NCBI RefSeq assembly: GCF_019218755.1
Contig: NZ_JAHUWZ010000004.1
Span: 186,001 to 250,000, forward strand
Direction: 5' to 3'
From: Acidovorax sp. sif1233
GTDB taxonomy: Bacteria; Pseudomonadota; Gammaproteobacteria; Burkholderiales; Burkholderiaceae_C
DNA length: 64,000 bases
Positions within the stretch are counted from its first letter, which is position 1; the number at the start of each line of letters is the position of its first letter. This document shows, piece after piece, positions 17,539 through 26,982 of the stretch. A program made the translations under genes and the position numbers. The notes under the pieces were generated by a model. It worked only from the letters and a program-made list of their open reading frames with translations. It ran no database searches and was not told where the DNA came from.

Positions 17539-18063
17539 TCAGGCCTCTTTGACTTGGAAGTGGAAGGTACCGCTGTCGCCACGCGCCAGGGCCAGCGACT
17601 GGGCGGCGGGCAAGGCCACGCGGGCCGCGGCGAAGTCGGCCTGCACGGGCAGCTCGCGCCCGCCCCGGTCCACCAGCACGGCCAGGCGCACGCTGGCGGG
17701 GCGGCCGTAGTCGAACAGCTCATTGACCACCGCGCGGATGGTGCGGCCCGTGTAGAGCACGTCGTCGAGCACCAGCACGTCGGCGCCGTTCACGTCGAAC
17801 GGCAGCGAGGTCTGCGCACTGGCCGAGAGGCCGCGCTGGGCGAAATCGTCGCGGTGCATCACGGAAGACAACACGCCGGGCGCGCCCTCCAGGCCCAGAT
17901 CCTTCTGCAGCCGCTCGGCCAGCCAGGCACCGCCCGAGGCAATGCCCGCCAGGCGCGTCGTGGGGGTCCACAGGCTGCGCACGCCGCGCAAAAGCTCGCG
18001 GTACAGGGCCTCGGCATCCAGCACGAGACTGCCGGACGCGCCGGGGGATGGGTTGCTGCTCAT
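17539..18063 (-). CDS. pyrR: PyrR-type phosphoribosyltransferase
   Basis: A 174-residue type I PRTase. The PRPP loop [18 protein letters not shown] is intact, and [25 protein letters not shown] fits PyrR. In Gram-positives PyrR is both UPRTase and RNA-binding attenuator of pyr genes. In betaproteobacteria its regulatory role is unclear, and I see no attenuator upstream of it here. Its ATG overlaps the ruvX stop (ATGA). Confidence 0.9.
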   Translation of the reverse strand: MSSNPSPGASGSLVLDAEALYRELLRGVRSLWTPTTRLAGIASGGAWLAERLQKDLGLEGAPGVLSSVMHRDDFAQRGLSASAQTSLPFDVNGADVLVLDDVLYTGRTIRAVVNELFDYGRPASVRLAVLVDRGGRELPVQADFAAARVALPAAQSLALARGDSGTFHFQVKEA

Positions 18064-18479
18064 GGGAGGTTCCTCAAAAACTGTTCCAGGATGATGCAGG
18101 CCGAAGCGGCGTCCGCATCCTTGGCACCGCCGGCGATGGCCTCGGTGGTGCTGTAGCGCTCGTCCACCTCGAACACCGGCAGGCCGAAGCGGCCGCGCAG
18201 CTGGCGCCCGAACTTGAGCGCACGTTCGGTGTTCTCGTGGCTCGCGCCATCGGGGTGGTAGGGCACGCCGATCACCAGCGCGTCGGGCTGCCATTCCTTG
18301 ATGCGCTGCGCGACCTGAACAAAACGCGCGTCGCCTTCGGCCTTGATCGTGGCTTGCGGCGTGGCGCTGCGCAGCATGCGGTTGCCCGTGGCCACGCCCG
18401 TGCGCTTGAGGCCAAAGTCGAAAGCAAGAAAGGTCTGGAAGTGCGCGGGAACGGCGGGCTGAGCGGGCAAGCCGGTCAT
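18060..18479 (-). CDS. ruvX: Putative Holliday junction resolvase YqgF/RuvX (pre-16S rRNA nuclease)
   Basis: A 139-residue RNase H-fold protein with FDFGLKRTGVA (first acidic residue), VIGVPYHPDG and the DERYST block, all YqgF hallmarks. YqgF matures the 5' end of 16S rRNA in E. coli; resolvase activity is also proposed. Both ends overlap neighbours by an ATGA (yqgE upstream, pyrR downstream), giving strict translational coupling. Confidence 0.92.
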   Translation of the reverse strand: MTGLPAQPAVPAHFQTFLAFDFGLKRTGVATGNRMLRSATPQATIKAEGDARFVQVAQRIKEWQPDALVIGVPYHPDGASHENTERALKFGRQLRGRFGLPVFEVDERYSTTEAIAGGAKDADAASACIILEQFLRNLP

Positions 18480-19075
18480 GCGTGCCCCGCCTCGGGCGAC
18501 AGCATCCAGGCCTTGAGGCCCAGCAGCGACAAGGCGCGGTCGTAGCGCTCGGGCACCGGGGTGTCGAAGATCACCGACAGGTCGGCCGCCACGGTGAGCC
18601 AGGCGTTTTCGGCCAGCTCGGACTCGAGCTGGCCCTCGCCCCACGACGAGTAGCCCAGCGTGATGAGCACCCTGCGGGGCCCCGCGCCCGTGGACAGGGC
18701 CTCGAGCACGTCCTTGGAGGTCGTCATCTCCAGCCCGCCCGGAATGGTCATGGTGGAAGCGTAGGCGGATTCGTCCGTTTCGGCCGTGTCCATGAGCATG
18801 GGCTCGTGCAGCACGAAGCCGCGCTCGGTCTGCACGGGGCCGCCCTGGAACACGGGTTCCCGGCTCAGGTCCTCCCGACGCAGGGACAGGTCGACCTTGT
18901 CGAAAAGTCCCTTGAGCGTGATGTCGGTCGGCTTGTTGATGATGAGCCCGAGCGCGCCGCGCTCGCTGTGTTCGCACAGGTAGACGACGCTGCGCGCAAA
19001 AGACTCATCTTCCAGACCGGGCATCGCGATCAGGAAGTGATGCGTCAGGTTGATGGGCGCAGAATCGGAAGACAT
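18476..19075 (-). CDS. yqgE: YqgE/AlgH family protein
   Basis: A 199-residue soluble protein with the family start LTHHFLIAMPGLEDESFARSVVYLCEH, then GPVQTERGFVLH and LGYSSWGEGQLESELAENAWL. The biochemical function is unknown; AlgH affects alginate regulation in Pseudomonas. It usually precedes ruvX, as here, and leads the ruvX-pyr operon. Only 21 bp separate its start from the divergent photolyase gene, so promoters must overlap coding sequence. Confidence 0.93.
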   Translation of the reverse strand: MSSDSAPINLTHHFLIAMPGLEDESFARSVVYLCEHSERGALGLIINKPTDITLKGLFDKVDLSLRREDLSREPVFQGGPVQTERGFVLHEPMLMDTAETDESAYASTMTIPGGLEMTTSKDVLEALSTGAGPRRVLITLGYSSWGEGQLESELAENAWLTVAADLSVIFDTPVPERYDRALSLLGLKAWMLSPEAGHA

Positions 19076-19096
19076 CTGCCAATTTTAACGGTGAAC

Positions 19097-20587
19097 ATGG
19101 CGCACTCTCCAGAGCCTTCCTACCCCAGCGGCCTTGTCTGGTTCCGGCGCGACCTGCGGGCCCATGACCAGGCGGCTCTGTACCACGCGCTGACGCAGTG
19201 CCGGCAGGTGCATTGCCTCTTCGTTTTCGACCGCGAGATTCTCGATGCCCTGCCCCGGGCCGACCGGCGCGTGGAGTTCATCCGGGAGGCGCTGGTGGAG
19301 CTGGACGAGGCCCTGCGCGCGCTGTCGGGCCACGCGCAGGGAGGGCTCATCGTGGCCCACGCGGGGGCCAGCGAGTCCGTTCCCGCATTCGCGCGCGCGC
19401 TGAACGTGCAGGCGGTGTTCGCCAACCACGACGACGAGCCGCAGGCGCTCGCGCGCGACAGCCTCGTGCGCACCCGGCTGGCGGCCATGGGCAAGGCCTT
19501 CCACACATCCAAGGACCACACGATCCTTGAGCGCAGCGAGGTGCTGACACAGAGCGGCACGCCCTACAGCGTGTTCACGCCCTACAAGAACGCGTGGCTG
19601 AAGAAGATCGACGCGTTCCACCTGACGGGCTACCCGGTGGAGCGCCACGCGCACCGGCTGGCGCCCCGGCCCGCGGAGCACTGCAAGCCCATTCCCGGCC
19701 TGGCGGCACTGGGCTTCGTGCCCGCCGCAGGCACAACAGCGCAGCCAGGGCTGCCCACCGGCGCCAGCGGGGCCCGGCAGCTGTTCGACGACTTTCTGGG
19801 CCGCATCGCGCGGTATGGGGTCACCCGAGATTTCCCGGCGGTCAAGGGCCCGAGCTACCTGAGCGTGCACCTGCGGTTTGGCACCATCTCGCCGCGCCTG
19901 CTGGCGCACGCGGCCCACCAGCTCGCGGCCCAGGGCAATCCGGGCGCCGCCACCTGGCTCAACGAGCTGATCTGGCGGGACTTCTACTTCCAGATCCTGC
20001 ACCACCACCCGCACGTGGTGGGGCATGCCTTCAAGCCGGCCTACGACGCCATCGACTGGGAAACCGGCCCCCACGCGGACGCCCTGTTCGCGGCCTGGTG
20101 CGCGGGCCGCACCGGCTACCCGCTGGTCGACGCCGCCATGGCGCAGATCAACCAGACGGGCTACATGCACAACCGCCTGCGCATGGTGGTGGCCAGTTTT
20201 CTGGTGAAGGACCTGGGGATCGACTGGCGCCGGGGCGAGGCCTATTTTGCAACCCACCTCAACGACTTCGACCTGGCCGCCAACAATGGGGGATGGCAAT
20301 GGGCCAGCTCCAGCGGCTGCGATGCGCAGCCGTACTTCCGGATCTTCAACCCTGTCAGCCAGAGCGAAAAGTTCGACCCGCAGGGCAAGTTCATCCGCCG
20401 CTACCTGCCGCAGCTCGCCGGATTGCCCGACAAGGCCCTGCATGCGCCCTGGACGGCGCGGCCCCTGGAGCTGCAGGAGGCGGCCGTGCAGCTTGGCCAG
20501 AACTACCCCCTGCCGATCGTGGACCACGCGGCGGCACGCCAAAGAACGCTGGAGCGCTACGCGGTGGTCACCTCGGCGGCGGCCTGA
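19097..20587 (+). CDS. phrB: Deoxyribodipyrimidine photolyase (class I CPD photolyase)
   Basis: A 496-residue cryptochrome/photolyase protein. The N-terminal Rossmann domain starts GLVWFRRDLRAHDQAAL. The FAD domain has WLNELIWRDFYFQIL, GRTGYPLVDAAMAQINQTGYMHNRLRM and NNGGWQWASSSGCDAQPYFRIFNP. These hold the substrate- and FAD-contacting residues of class I enzymes. It repairs UV cyclobutane dimers using light. ATG at 19097 is chosen; a GTG six bases earlier is in frame. It converges on chpA across a featureless 183-bp gap. Confidence 0.95.
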   Translation: MAHSPEPSYPSGLVWFRRDLRAHDQAALYHALTQCRQVHCLFVFDREILDALPRADRRVEFIREALVELDEALRALSGHAQGGLIVAHAGASESVPAFARALNVQAVFANHDDEPQALARDSLVRTRLAAMGKAFHTSKDHTILERSEVLTQSGTPYSVFTPYKNAWLKKIDAFHLTGYPVERHAHRLAPRPAEHCKPIPGLAALGFVPAAGTTAQPGLPTGASGARQLFDDFLGRIARYGVTRDFPAVKGPSYLSVHLRFGTISPRLLAHAAHQLAAQGNPGAATWLNELIWRDFYFQILHHHPHVVGHAFKPAYDAIDWETGPHADALFAAWCAGRTGYPLVDAAMAQINQTGYMHNRLRMVVASFLVKDLGIDWRRGEAYFATHLNDFDLAANNGGWQWASSSGCDAQPYFRIFNPVSQSEKFDPQGKFIRRYLPQLAGLPDKALHAPWTARPLELQEAAVQLGQNYPLPIVDHAAARQRTLERYAVVTSAAA

Positions 20588-20770
20588 GAGGCCGCCCCGC
20601 GCCAGCGCGGCCCAGCCCCCGCGCGGCGTGGCGTGGCATAGCGCACACGGTCGGCTCTGCCATGTTCAGGGGGTGCAGCGCTCTGCCGGGCACCACGGCT
20701 GCACCAGGAAGGGCAGGAAGTGCGCCACGGGCCCGCCCCGGGAAGGGCAGGCCGCGAGACGCGCGATGGG

Positions 20771-23700
20771 TCAGGCCTCCACCGCGGCTGCGATGCGTGC
20801 GTAGTGCTGAATGAGGCTCAGCAACTCTTCGTCGGAGTACGGCTTGCCCAGGTAGTGGTTGACGCCCAGCTCCATGGCATGTTCGCGGTGCTTCTCGGCG
20901 ATGCGCGACGTGATCATGATGATGGGGAGGTCGCGCAACGCACCGTCCGCGCGGATGTTGCGCGCCAGGTCGAAGCCGTCCATGCGGGGCATTTCGATGT
21001 CCGACAGCACCACCGTGGGACGCTCTTCCTGCAGCCGCTCGAGCGCCTGCAGGCCGTCGGCGGCCAGCGCCACACGGTAGCCTTCGCGCTGCAGCAGGCG
21101 CTGCGTGACGCGGCGCACCGTGATCGAATCGTCCACCACCAGCACCAGGGGCACCTGGCTGGGGCCCGCCAGCTGGAGCGACACCACGGATTTGCCGCCA
21201 GCGCCCGAACCATCTGCCTCCAGCACGGGAGGCAGATCCACATGGGCTGCCCGCACCTGATCGCCGTACACCGTGGCCAGCGCCACGGGGTTGTAGATCA
21301 GCACCACGGCACCCGAGGCCAGCACCGACATGCCCGCCAGGCCCGGCAGGCGGGACAACTGGGGCCCGAGGTTCTTCACCACGACTTCTTGGTTGCCCAG
21401 CACTTCGTCCACGTGCATGGCGATGCGCTGCGATGCGCTGCGGAAAATCACCACAGGTCGCGTCTTGCCAGCCGGCTCGTTGCTGCGCGCAGAAGCCTGC
21501 AGCAGCGCCCCGGCCCAGAAGAACGGCAGCTGCTCCGTGCCATCGTCGAAATGGCCGGTACGGTATGCAACTTCAAGGTCTGCCGCCGAGGTGCGCCGCA
21601 CGATCTCGACCACGTTGGCGGGCACGCCGATCGCCAGATCACCGGCACGCAGCATCACCACCTGCGTCACCGCCGTGGTCAGTGGCAGCACCATGCGGAA
21701 GGCAGCGCCCTTGCCGGCCTCGGTCGAGGTCTCGATGCGCCCGCCCAGTGCATTGATCTCCGAGCGCACCACGTCCATGCCGATGCCCCGGCCCGCCAGG
21801 CCGGTCACTTCGCTGGCGGTACTGAAACCGGGCGTGAAGATCAGGTTGGCCGCTTCGGCATCGCTCAACTGCGCATCGGGTTCGATCAGGCCCTGGGACA
21901 GTGCCTTTTCCCGGATGCGCGGCAGGTTCAGGCCAGCGCCATCGTCACGGAACTCCACCGACACGTCGTTGCCTTCGTGGTGCAGATCCACCGTGATGGT
22001 GCCGGACGCCGGTTTGCCCGCGGCGACCCGGTCCTCGGGGTTCTCGATCCCGTGGGCCACGCAGTTGCGCAGCAGATGTTCGAACGCCGGGGTCATGCGG
22101 TCCAGCACGCCACGGTCCATCTCGATGGAGCCGCCGGTGATATCGAGCTTGATCTGCTTGCCGGTTTCCTTGGAGGCCTGGCGCACCACGGCGTACAGGC
22201 GCTCGGCAATGCCTTCGAACTCCACCATGCGGGTGCGCAACAGGTCGCGCTGCAGTTCGCGCGCCTGGCGGCCCTGGGCGATCAGGTCGTCTTCGGCGCC
22301 TTCCATGGTGCGCTGCAGGTTGCGCTGCACGGTGGCCACGTCGTTCACCGACTCGGCCATCATGCGCGTGAGTTCCTGCACGCGGGTGAAGCGGTCGAAC
22401 TCCAGCGGATCGAAACCAGCGGCCGAATCCTTGGACAGGGCCAGGCGCGACTGCATCTGCGATTCGGCCTGCACCTCGATGTCCCGCAGCTGCTGGCGCA
22501 GGCGGTCCAGATTGCCCGACAGGTCGGCCAGCGAACTGCGGAACTGGCCCAGCCGCACGTCCAGGCGCGATCGGCTGATCATCACTTCGCCCGCCTGGTT
22601 CACCAGGCGGTCCAGCAGCTGCGCACGCACACGCACCGACTGGTTGGACGCCACGCGCAGCGGCGCAAGCTGGGAGGGTGCCGGCAGGCGCACGGCAGGC
22701 GCCGATGGCGGCGTTGCCAGCGCCTGTGCAGGCGCATCCACCGGCACTGCCGACAGGTCCACCGGGGAACTGGCGCGCACGGCCTCGACCGGCAGCGACA
22801 CCACCGTGTCGGCTGGGCTCTGCCCAATGGTCCGCAGGGCTTCGAAGTTGGCCTGCAGGCCGTCAAAGCTGGCCTGCAGGGGCTCGATCTGGTCGGAGGT
22901 GACCGTCTCGGCGTCCAGTTGCTCGATGGCGGATTCGAGGCGGTGGGCCATTTCGCCCAGACGCATGGCACCCGCCAGGCGCGAGCTGCCCTTGAGGGTG
23001 TGCAATGCCCGCAGCACCTCGCTGCGTGCACCCAGGTTGTCCGGGCGCGAAGCCCACTGGCGCAGGGCTCCACCGAGCTGCGGCAGCAGTTCCGCGGCCT
23101 CTTCCTCGAAGATCGGGAACAGGTCCGGATCGATGACGTCGATCGCATCGATGTCGTCATCCACGTCCGAACCCAGCGCCACGGCATGGGCAATCGCGTC
23201 GTCGACCATCTGGTCGTGGTCGTGCACCACGGCGGACAGCGCGGGCGCCACATGCCCCTTGGGAACCGGCACGGGCGTCAGCTCGGCGGGGACATCGGGT
23301 ACGGGTTCGGCTGGGGGCAGCGGCTGCGCGGCTTCCGCGCCGATCGGTGCCACCGGCTCCATCGCCAGCCCGTCTGCGGCTTCCGCATCTTCTTCGGGCG
23401 GCGACAGGGTGTTGTCCACCTCGGTCTGCAAGATCTGGCGCAGTTGCTCCAGCACTTCCTGGCTGGGCTCCTTGAGGAAACCGGCCGCGAACTGGTGCAG
23501 CAACCGGCGGATATCTTCCGCCGCCGCCATGAAGGCCTGGGCCTGTTCCTGGGTGCCGCCAGACTGCAACGTCACATGCTGGAGCGCATGCTCCAGTACG
23601 CGCGCCATTTCGGACAGGGCATTGAAGCCCACGGTGGCGGAGCTGCCCGCGAGCGAGTGCGACAACGCCACCGCGATGTCCGGCAGGGGCTCGTGCAGTT

Positions 23701-26700
23701 CCAGCGACCATTCCTGCAGGCAGGTCACCAGGCGGCGGGACCATTCATCGGCTTCGTTCAGATAGACGTTGTAGAGCGGAATGCCAATGCGCAGCGTGTC
23801 AATCACCTTGACCGCTTCGTCGCTGCTGTTGTCCTCCAGCGGCAGGGCCTCGGCCAGTTCCGGCGTTGCAGCAACGGGCTCGGCGTCCACGGTTTCCACC
23901 GCTTCGGCAGGCACAAGGGCTTCGGGCTCGGGCGCACCGGCCTCCGGCAATGGCTCCAGCGCCTCCAGTTCCCCCGGCTCCGGAGCTTCCAGCGGCTCGG
24001 CGGCATCCAGGGATTGCGCCGACAGCAGCCCGGCCACTTCATCCTCAGTCAGTTCGTCGGACAACGCGGGCGCTGGCGCCGGAAGTTCGGCCTCAGGCGC
24101 CGCCACGGCGGGTTCCAGGTCGGGCAGTTCGAGATCCAGCACGAAGTCGGCACTGGAAGGATCGATCACCGCGGCGTCTGCGGGCGCTTCGTCCAGCGCG
24201 GCTGCAAACACGGAGAAATCGATCTCCTCGGCCACCTCGGGGGAGGCCACGGCCTGATCCGCCGGCACTTCGGGTGCGTGGTCGAAGATTTCGGTGGCTT
24301 CGAAGTCGGGGATGGCCAGCGCCTCTTCCACCGCCTGTGGTGCGTCTGCAGCTTCTGGCTCCAGCGATTCGATGGGCACGCCGTCCAGGGCCGCAGCTTC
24401 CTGCATCTGCTCCTGCACGGGCGCAGCCTGCGGGGGGCTGTCCTCGCTGGCGAACGGGGTGGCCAGCGGCAACAGGGTGCCGTCGAGCCGCATGGCATCC
24501 GCGGACTTGCGGAATGCGTCTGGCTGCCAGCCCGAAGCCTGGCCAGAGGCGATATCGTCCGCCCAGCGGCTGAATGCCCGCAGCGCGTCCGAGGACAGCT
24601 GCAGCAGGCTGGGCTGCATCGGCTTTTGCTCTGCCAACCAGGCGTTGAGGACCTGTTCCATGGACCAGGCCGCTTCACCGAAATCGTTCAGCCCGACCAT
24701 CCGCGAACTGCCCTTGAGCGTGTGGAAGGCACGGCGCAGCGTGGTCTGTTCGCTGAGGTTGCCCGGCTCATCCTGAAGCACGTCGATGGCGGCCAGGCCA
24801 TTGACCACCACTTCGCGGGCCTCCTCCAGGAAGACCTCCAGCAGTTCATCCTCGATCTCCGGTGCCTGCGCCACTGCGGGCGCGGGCGCTGCCGCCTGGG
24901 GCACCGGCGCGCCGCCGCCCTCTGTGGCGACGGGCAGATCAAAGGAAATGTCGGGTGCGAGCGACCCCGGATCCACCGGCGCCAGCTGCGCAGGGGCCAC
25001 CTCGGACGGCATGTCCGGAAGGGAAGGCAGGGATCCGAAATCCGTGGGCTCGCCGAAGGGTTCCGGCACGGGAAAACGTGGCACCACGTCGGGCAATGGG
25101 ATGGCGGCCCGCTCTTCCAGCTTGGCCGGCGCCTCTTCCACGGCATCCGACGCACGCGGACGGGTCTTGCCCATGAGGATGCGCAGTTCACCGAGCTCTT
25201 CGTCGTACACGAACAGCTTGCGGGCCATGGTGCGCTGGTAGCTGAGCATGTCGATCAGGAACCCCAGCGCGCCGAGGCTGTTGCCCAGCTTCTCGAAGAC
25301 ACCCTGGCGATCGGCCTCGGGCACCTCGTTGATGAGCAGGCGCTCCACCATGTCGCGCATGCGAACCACCGCGAGCGACGCCTGGTCCAGGCCCAGCACG
25401 GACAGCACACCGCGCATCTGCGCGAGATGGCCGGGGACGGTCGCCAGGACCGCCGTGTCCTGCGGATTGCGGAAAAACTGATCCAGCGCCTTCTCGGCTT
25501 CGCCGAGCGTGGAGCGCAGTTCGTCGACAACGCTGCCCATGGTCTGGTTGTCGCTGACCCGGCGGTACAGCTCCTCCATCCACTGTTCCAGGGGCTCGGG
25601 CTCCGCGCCCGCGCCGACGGCATCCAGGCGCTGCGCGAGCCTGCCCGCGCGGATTTCCATCTGGTCGTCGCCCGCATCCAGCTCTTCAAAGGCCGCCTGC
25701 AGGTACAGGACCGAGGTTGCCACTTCCATGGCCAAGGCGGCCGAGGGCGGTTCGCCGGAACGGGTGGTGGATTCCAGTGCGCGCGTCAGGGCCTGCGCAA
25801 GGCTTTCGCTTCCGGGATGCAGCTTGCGCAGCGAGTCGCACACCAGGCTGAATTGATCCGCCGCGGGCTTGAGCTTGTTGCGGTCCCCGCCGGCCAGCGC
25901 GGACCAGGTCTCGGTGGCCGCGGCGATCCGCTTACGTGCCTGCGCCAGCATGGCGGGGTCAAAACGGCCGAACCGCGCAGCTTCATAGTCGACCGGCTTG
26001 AACCGGTCCAGCGCGAAGGCCTGCCGCACGGCCTGCAGCGAGGGCACGTCGCTGGCGGCCGCATCGGCCGGCCTGGCCTGGGAACAGAAGAACAGCAGGT
26101 CCTGCACCAGGCGGTCTGCAATGGTCGTGTCGCCCTTGGCCAGGGTGGCGTACTGCATCAGCACACGGGACGCCACGCGCTTGACGTAGACATCCGCGGG
26201 CAGCAGGCCGGAGCCAAAGGCCTCGAAGAAGCCCGCGCAGATCTTCCAGAAAGCGCGGGACTGGCGGTCCGGCTGGGCCGCCACGAAGCCCAGGCAGGTG
26301 TCCCTCAGGCTCAACGAGGCCCGCAGATCACCGGATTTGACGATTCGCAGCACCGCGGCGTCCAGGCGCGCGCGCGCTTCAGGACCGTACGGCAGCGGCG
26401 TGACCGACACTGCACCCTCGGGCTCGCGAAACCTGCGCTCCACAGGCCACAGGTCGGCAGGATGGACGCGGTCCGCGCCGGCCAGCGCCTGCGCGTCGCG
26501 GTACTGGGGGAACAGCGCAACAGGCGAAGCCGCCTTGCCAGCCAGAACGGTTTCCAGGTATTCGATCAGCGCAAAGCTCGCACGCTCGATGACGGCCGCG
26601 GCGTCGTCGCTGCAGGTCTCGGGCCGCTGCACGAACTTCTGGACCGCAGACTCCATGGCCCGCAGGACCAGCGCCGGCGGGCCCATGCCCACCATTTCCA

Positions 26701-26935
26701 GCGCGCCGCACGCCTGATGCAGCTGCTGCCGGGCAATGCGCAGCGGGCCGGCATCGAGCGCCGCGAGATCCGATTCGCGGGCGGCTTCCGCATCGCGCAC
26801 AAAGCGGCGCATGGCCTTGACAGCACCGTCAAGGGATTTGCGCAGTTCGTCAAGCACCCACGCCAAAGGACCCAGGTCCTGATCTCCCTGGGTCCCATCC
26901 GCGGCCGGTGCATTGTTGACATCAATAGATGACAT
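20771..26935 (-). CDS. chpA: ChpA/PilL-type hybrid chemotaxis histidine kinase
   Basis: A 2054-residue CheA-like hybrid. A degenerate Hpt-like segment holds QLHQACGALEMVG (~72-84). Three Hpt domains follow with phospho-His at ~738 (FHTLKGSSR), ~1093 (SHSLAGSSA) and ~1312 (LHTLKGSSR), linked by Ala/Pro/Glu-rich stretches (~600-690, ~840-1030, ~1190-1230). Then come dimerisation (~1430-1600), HATPase (HLLRNCVAHGIENP ~1620), a CheW-like domain (~1745-1890) and a C-terminal receiver (Asp ~1979). ChpA controls type IV pilus extension and retraction with PilG and PilH, often via cAMP. It ends the pilGHIJ operon. Confidence 0.95.
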   Translation of the reverse strand: MSSIDVNNAPAADGTQGDQDLGPLAWVLDELRKSLDGAVKAMRRFVRDAEAARESDLAALDAGPLRIARQQLHQACGALEMVGMGPPALVLRAMESAVQKFVQRPETCSDDAAAVIERASFALIEYLETVLAGKAASPVALFPQYRDAQALAGADRVHPADLWPVERRFREPEGAVSVTPLPYGPEARARLDAAVLRIVKSGDLRASLSLRDTCLGFVAAQPDRQSRAFWKICAGFFEAFGSGLLPADVYVKRVASRVLMQYATLAKGDTTIADRLVQDLLFFCSQARPADAAASDVPSLQAVRQAFALDRFKPVDYEAARFGRFDPAMLAQARKRIAAATETWSALAGGDRNKLKPAADQFSLVCDSLRKLHPGSESLAQALTRALESTTRSGEPPSAALAMEVATSVLYLQAAFEELDAGDDQMEIRAGRLAQRLDAVGAGAEPEPLEQWMEELYRRVSDNQTMGSVVDELRSTLGEAEKALDQFFRNPQDTAVLATVPGHLAQMRGVLSVLGLDQASLAVVRMRDMVERLLINEVPEADRQGVFEKLGNSLGALGFLIDMLSYQRTMARKLFVYDEELGELRILMGKTRPRASDAVEEAPAKLEERAAIPLPDVVPRFPVPEPFGEPTDFGSLPSLPDMPSEVAPAQLAPVDPGSLAPDISFDLPVATEGGGAPVPQAAAPAPAVAQAPEIEDELLEVFLEEAREVVVNGLAAIDVLQDEPGNLSEQTTLRRAFHTLKGSSRMVGLNDFGEAAWSMEQVLNAWLAEQKPMQPSLLQLSSDALRAFSRWADDIASGQASGWQPDAFRKSADAMRLDGTLLPLATPFASEDSPPQAAPVQEQMQEAAALDGVPIESLEPEAADAPQAVEEALAIPDFEATEIFDHAPEVPADQAVASPEVAEEIDFSVFAAALDEAPADAAVIDPSSADFVLDLELPDLEPAVAAPEAELPAPAPALSDELTEDEVAGLLSAQSLDAAEPLEAPEPGELEALEPLPEAGAPEPEALVPAEAVETVDAEPVAATPELAEALPLEDNSSDEAVKVIDTLRIGIPLYNVYLNEADEWSRRLVTCLQEWSLELHEPLPDIAVALSHSLAGSSATVGFNALSEMARVLEHALQHVTLQSGGTQEQAQAFMAAAEDIRRLLHQFAAGFLKEPSQEVLEQLRQILQTEVDNTLSPPEEDAEAADGLAMEPVAPIGAEAAQPLPPAEPVPDVPAELTPVPVPKGHVAPALSAVVHDHDQMVDDAIAHAVALGSDVDDDIDAIDVIDPDLFPIFEEEAAELLPQLGGALRQWASRPDNLGARSEVLRALHTLKGSSRLAGAMRLGEMAHRLESAIEQLDAETVTSDQIEPLQASFDGLQANFEALRTIGQSPADTVVSLPVEAVRASSPVDLSAVPVDAPAQALATPPSAPAVRLPAPSQLAPLRVASNQSVRVRAQLLDRLVNQAGEVMISRSRLDVRLGQFRSSLADLSGNLDRLRQQLRDIEVQAESQMQSRLALSKDSAAGFDPLEFDRFTRVQELTRMMAESVNDVATVQRNLQRTMEGAEDDLIAQGRQARELQRDLLRTRMVEFEGIAERLYAVVRQASKETGKQIKLDITGGSIEMDRGVLDRMTPAFEHLLRNCVAHGIENPEDRVAAGKPASGTITVDLHHEGNDVSVEFRDDGAGLNLPRIREKALSQGLIEPDAQLSDAEAANLIFTPGFSTASEVTGLAGRGIGMDVVRSEINALGGRIETSTEAGKGAAFRMVLPLTTAVTQVVMLRAGDLAIGVPANVVEIVRRTSAADLEVAYRTGHFDDGTEQLPFFWAGALLQASARSNEPAGKTRPVVIFRSASQRIAMHVDEVLGNQEVVVKNLGPQLSRLPGLAGMSVLASGAVVLIYNPVALATVYGDQVRAAHVDLPPVLEADGSGAGGKSVVSLQLAGPSQVPLVLVVDDSITVRRVTQRLLQREGYRVALAADGLQALERLQEERPTVVLSDIEMPRMDGFDLARNIRADGALRDLPIIMITSRIAEKHREHAMELGVNHYLGKPYSDEELLSLIQHYARIAAAVEA

Positions 26936-26982
26936 GGATTCGTCCCCGGCTGCTATGAGCCAGCTGGTTGATGACTACAGCG

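Noticed and set aside
17536..18063. A PyrR-dependent pyr attenuator
   Set aside because: pyrR lies inside an operon headed by yqgE. I found no anti-terminator/terminator pair in the 2-bp and 4-bp junctions or upstream of pyrB.
20720..26932. A ~2070-codon open frame on the plus strand opposite chpA
   Set aside because: It mirrors chpA, is rich in His/Arg/Gly with no recognisable domain, and arises from high-GC codon bias. chpA has clear Hpt, kinase, CheW and receiver domains.
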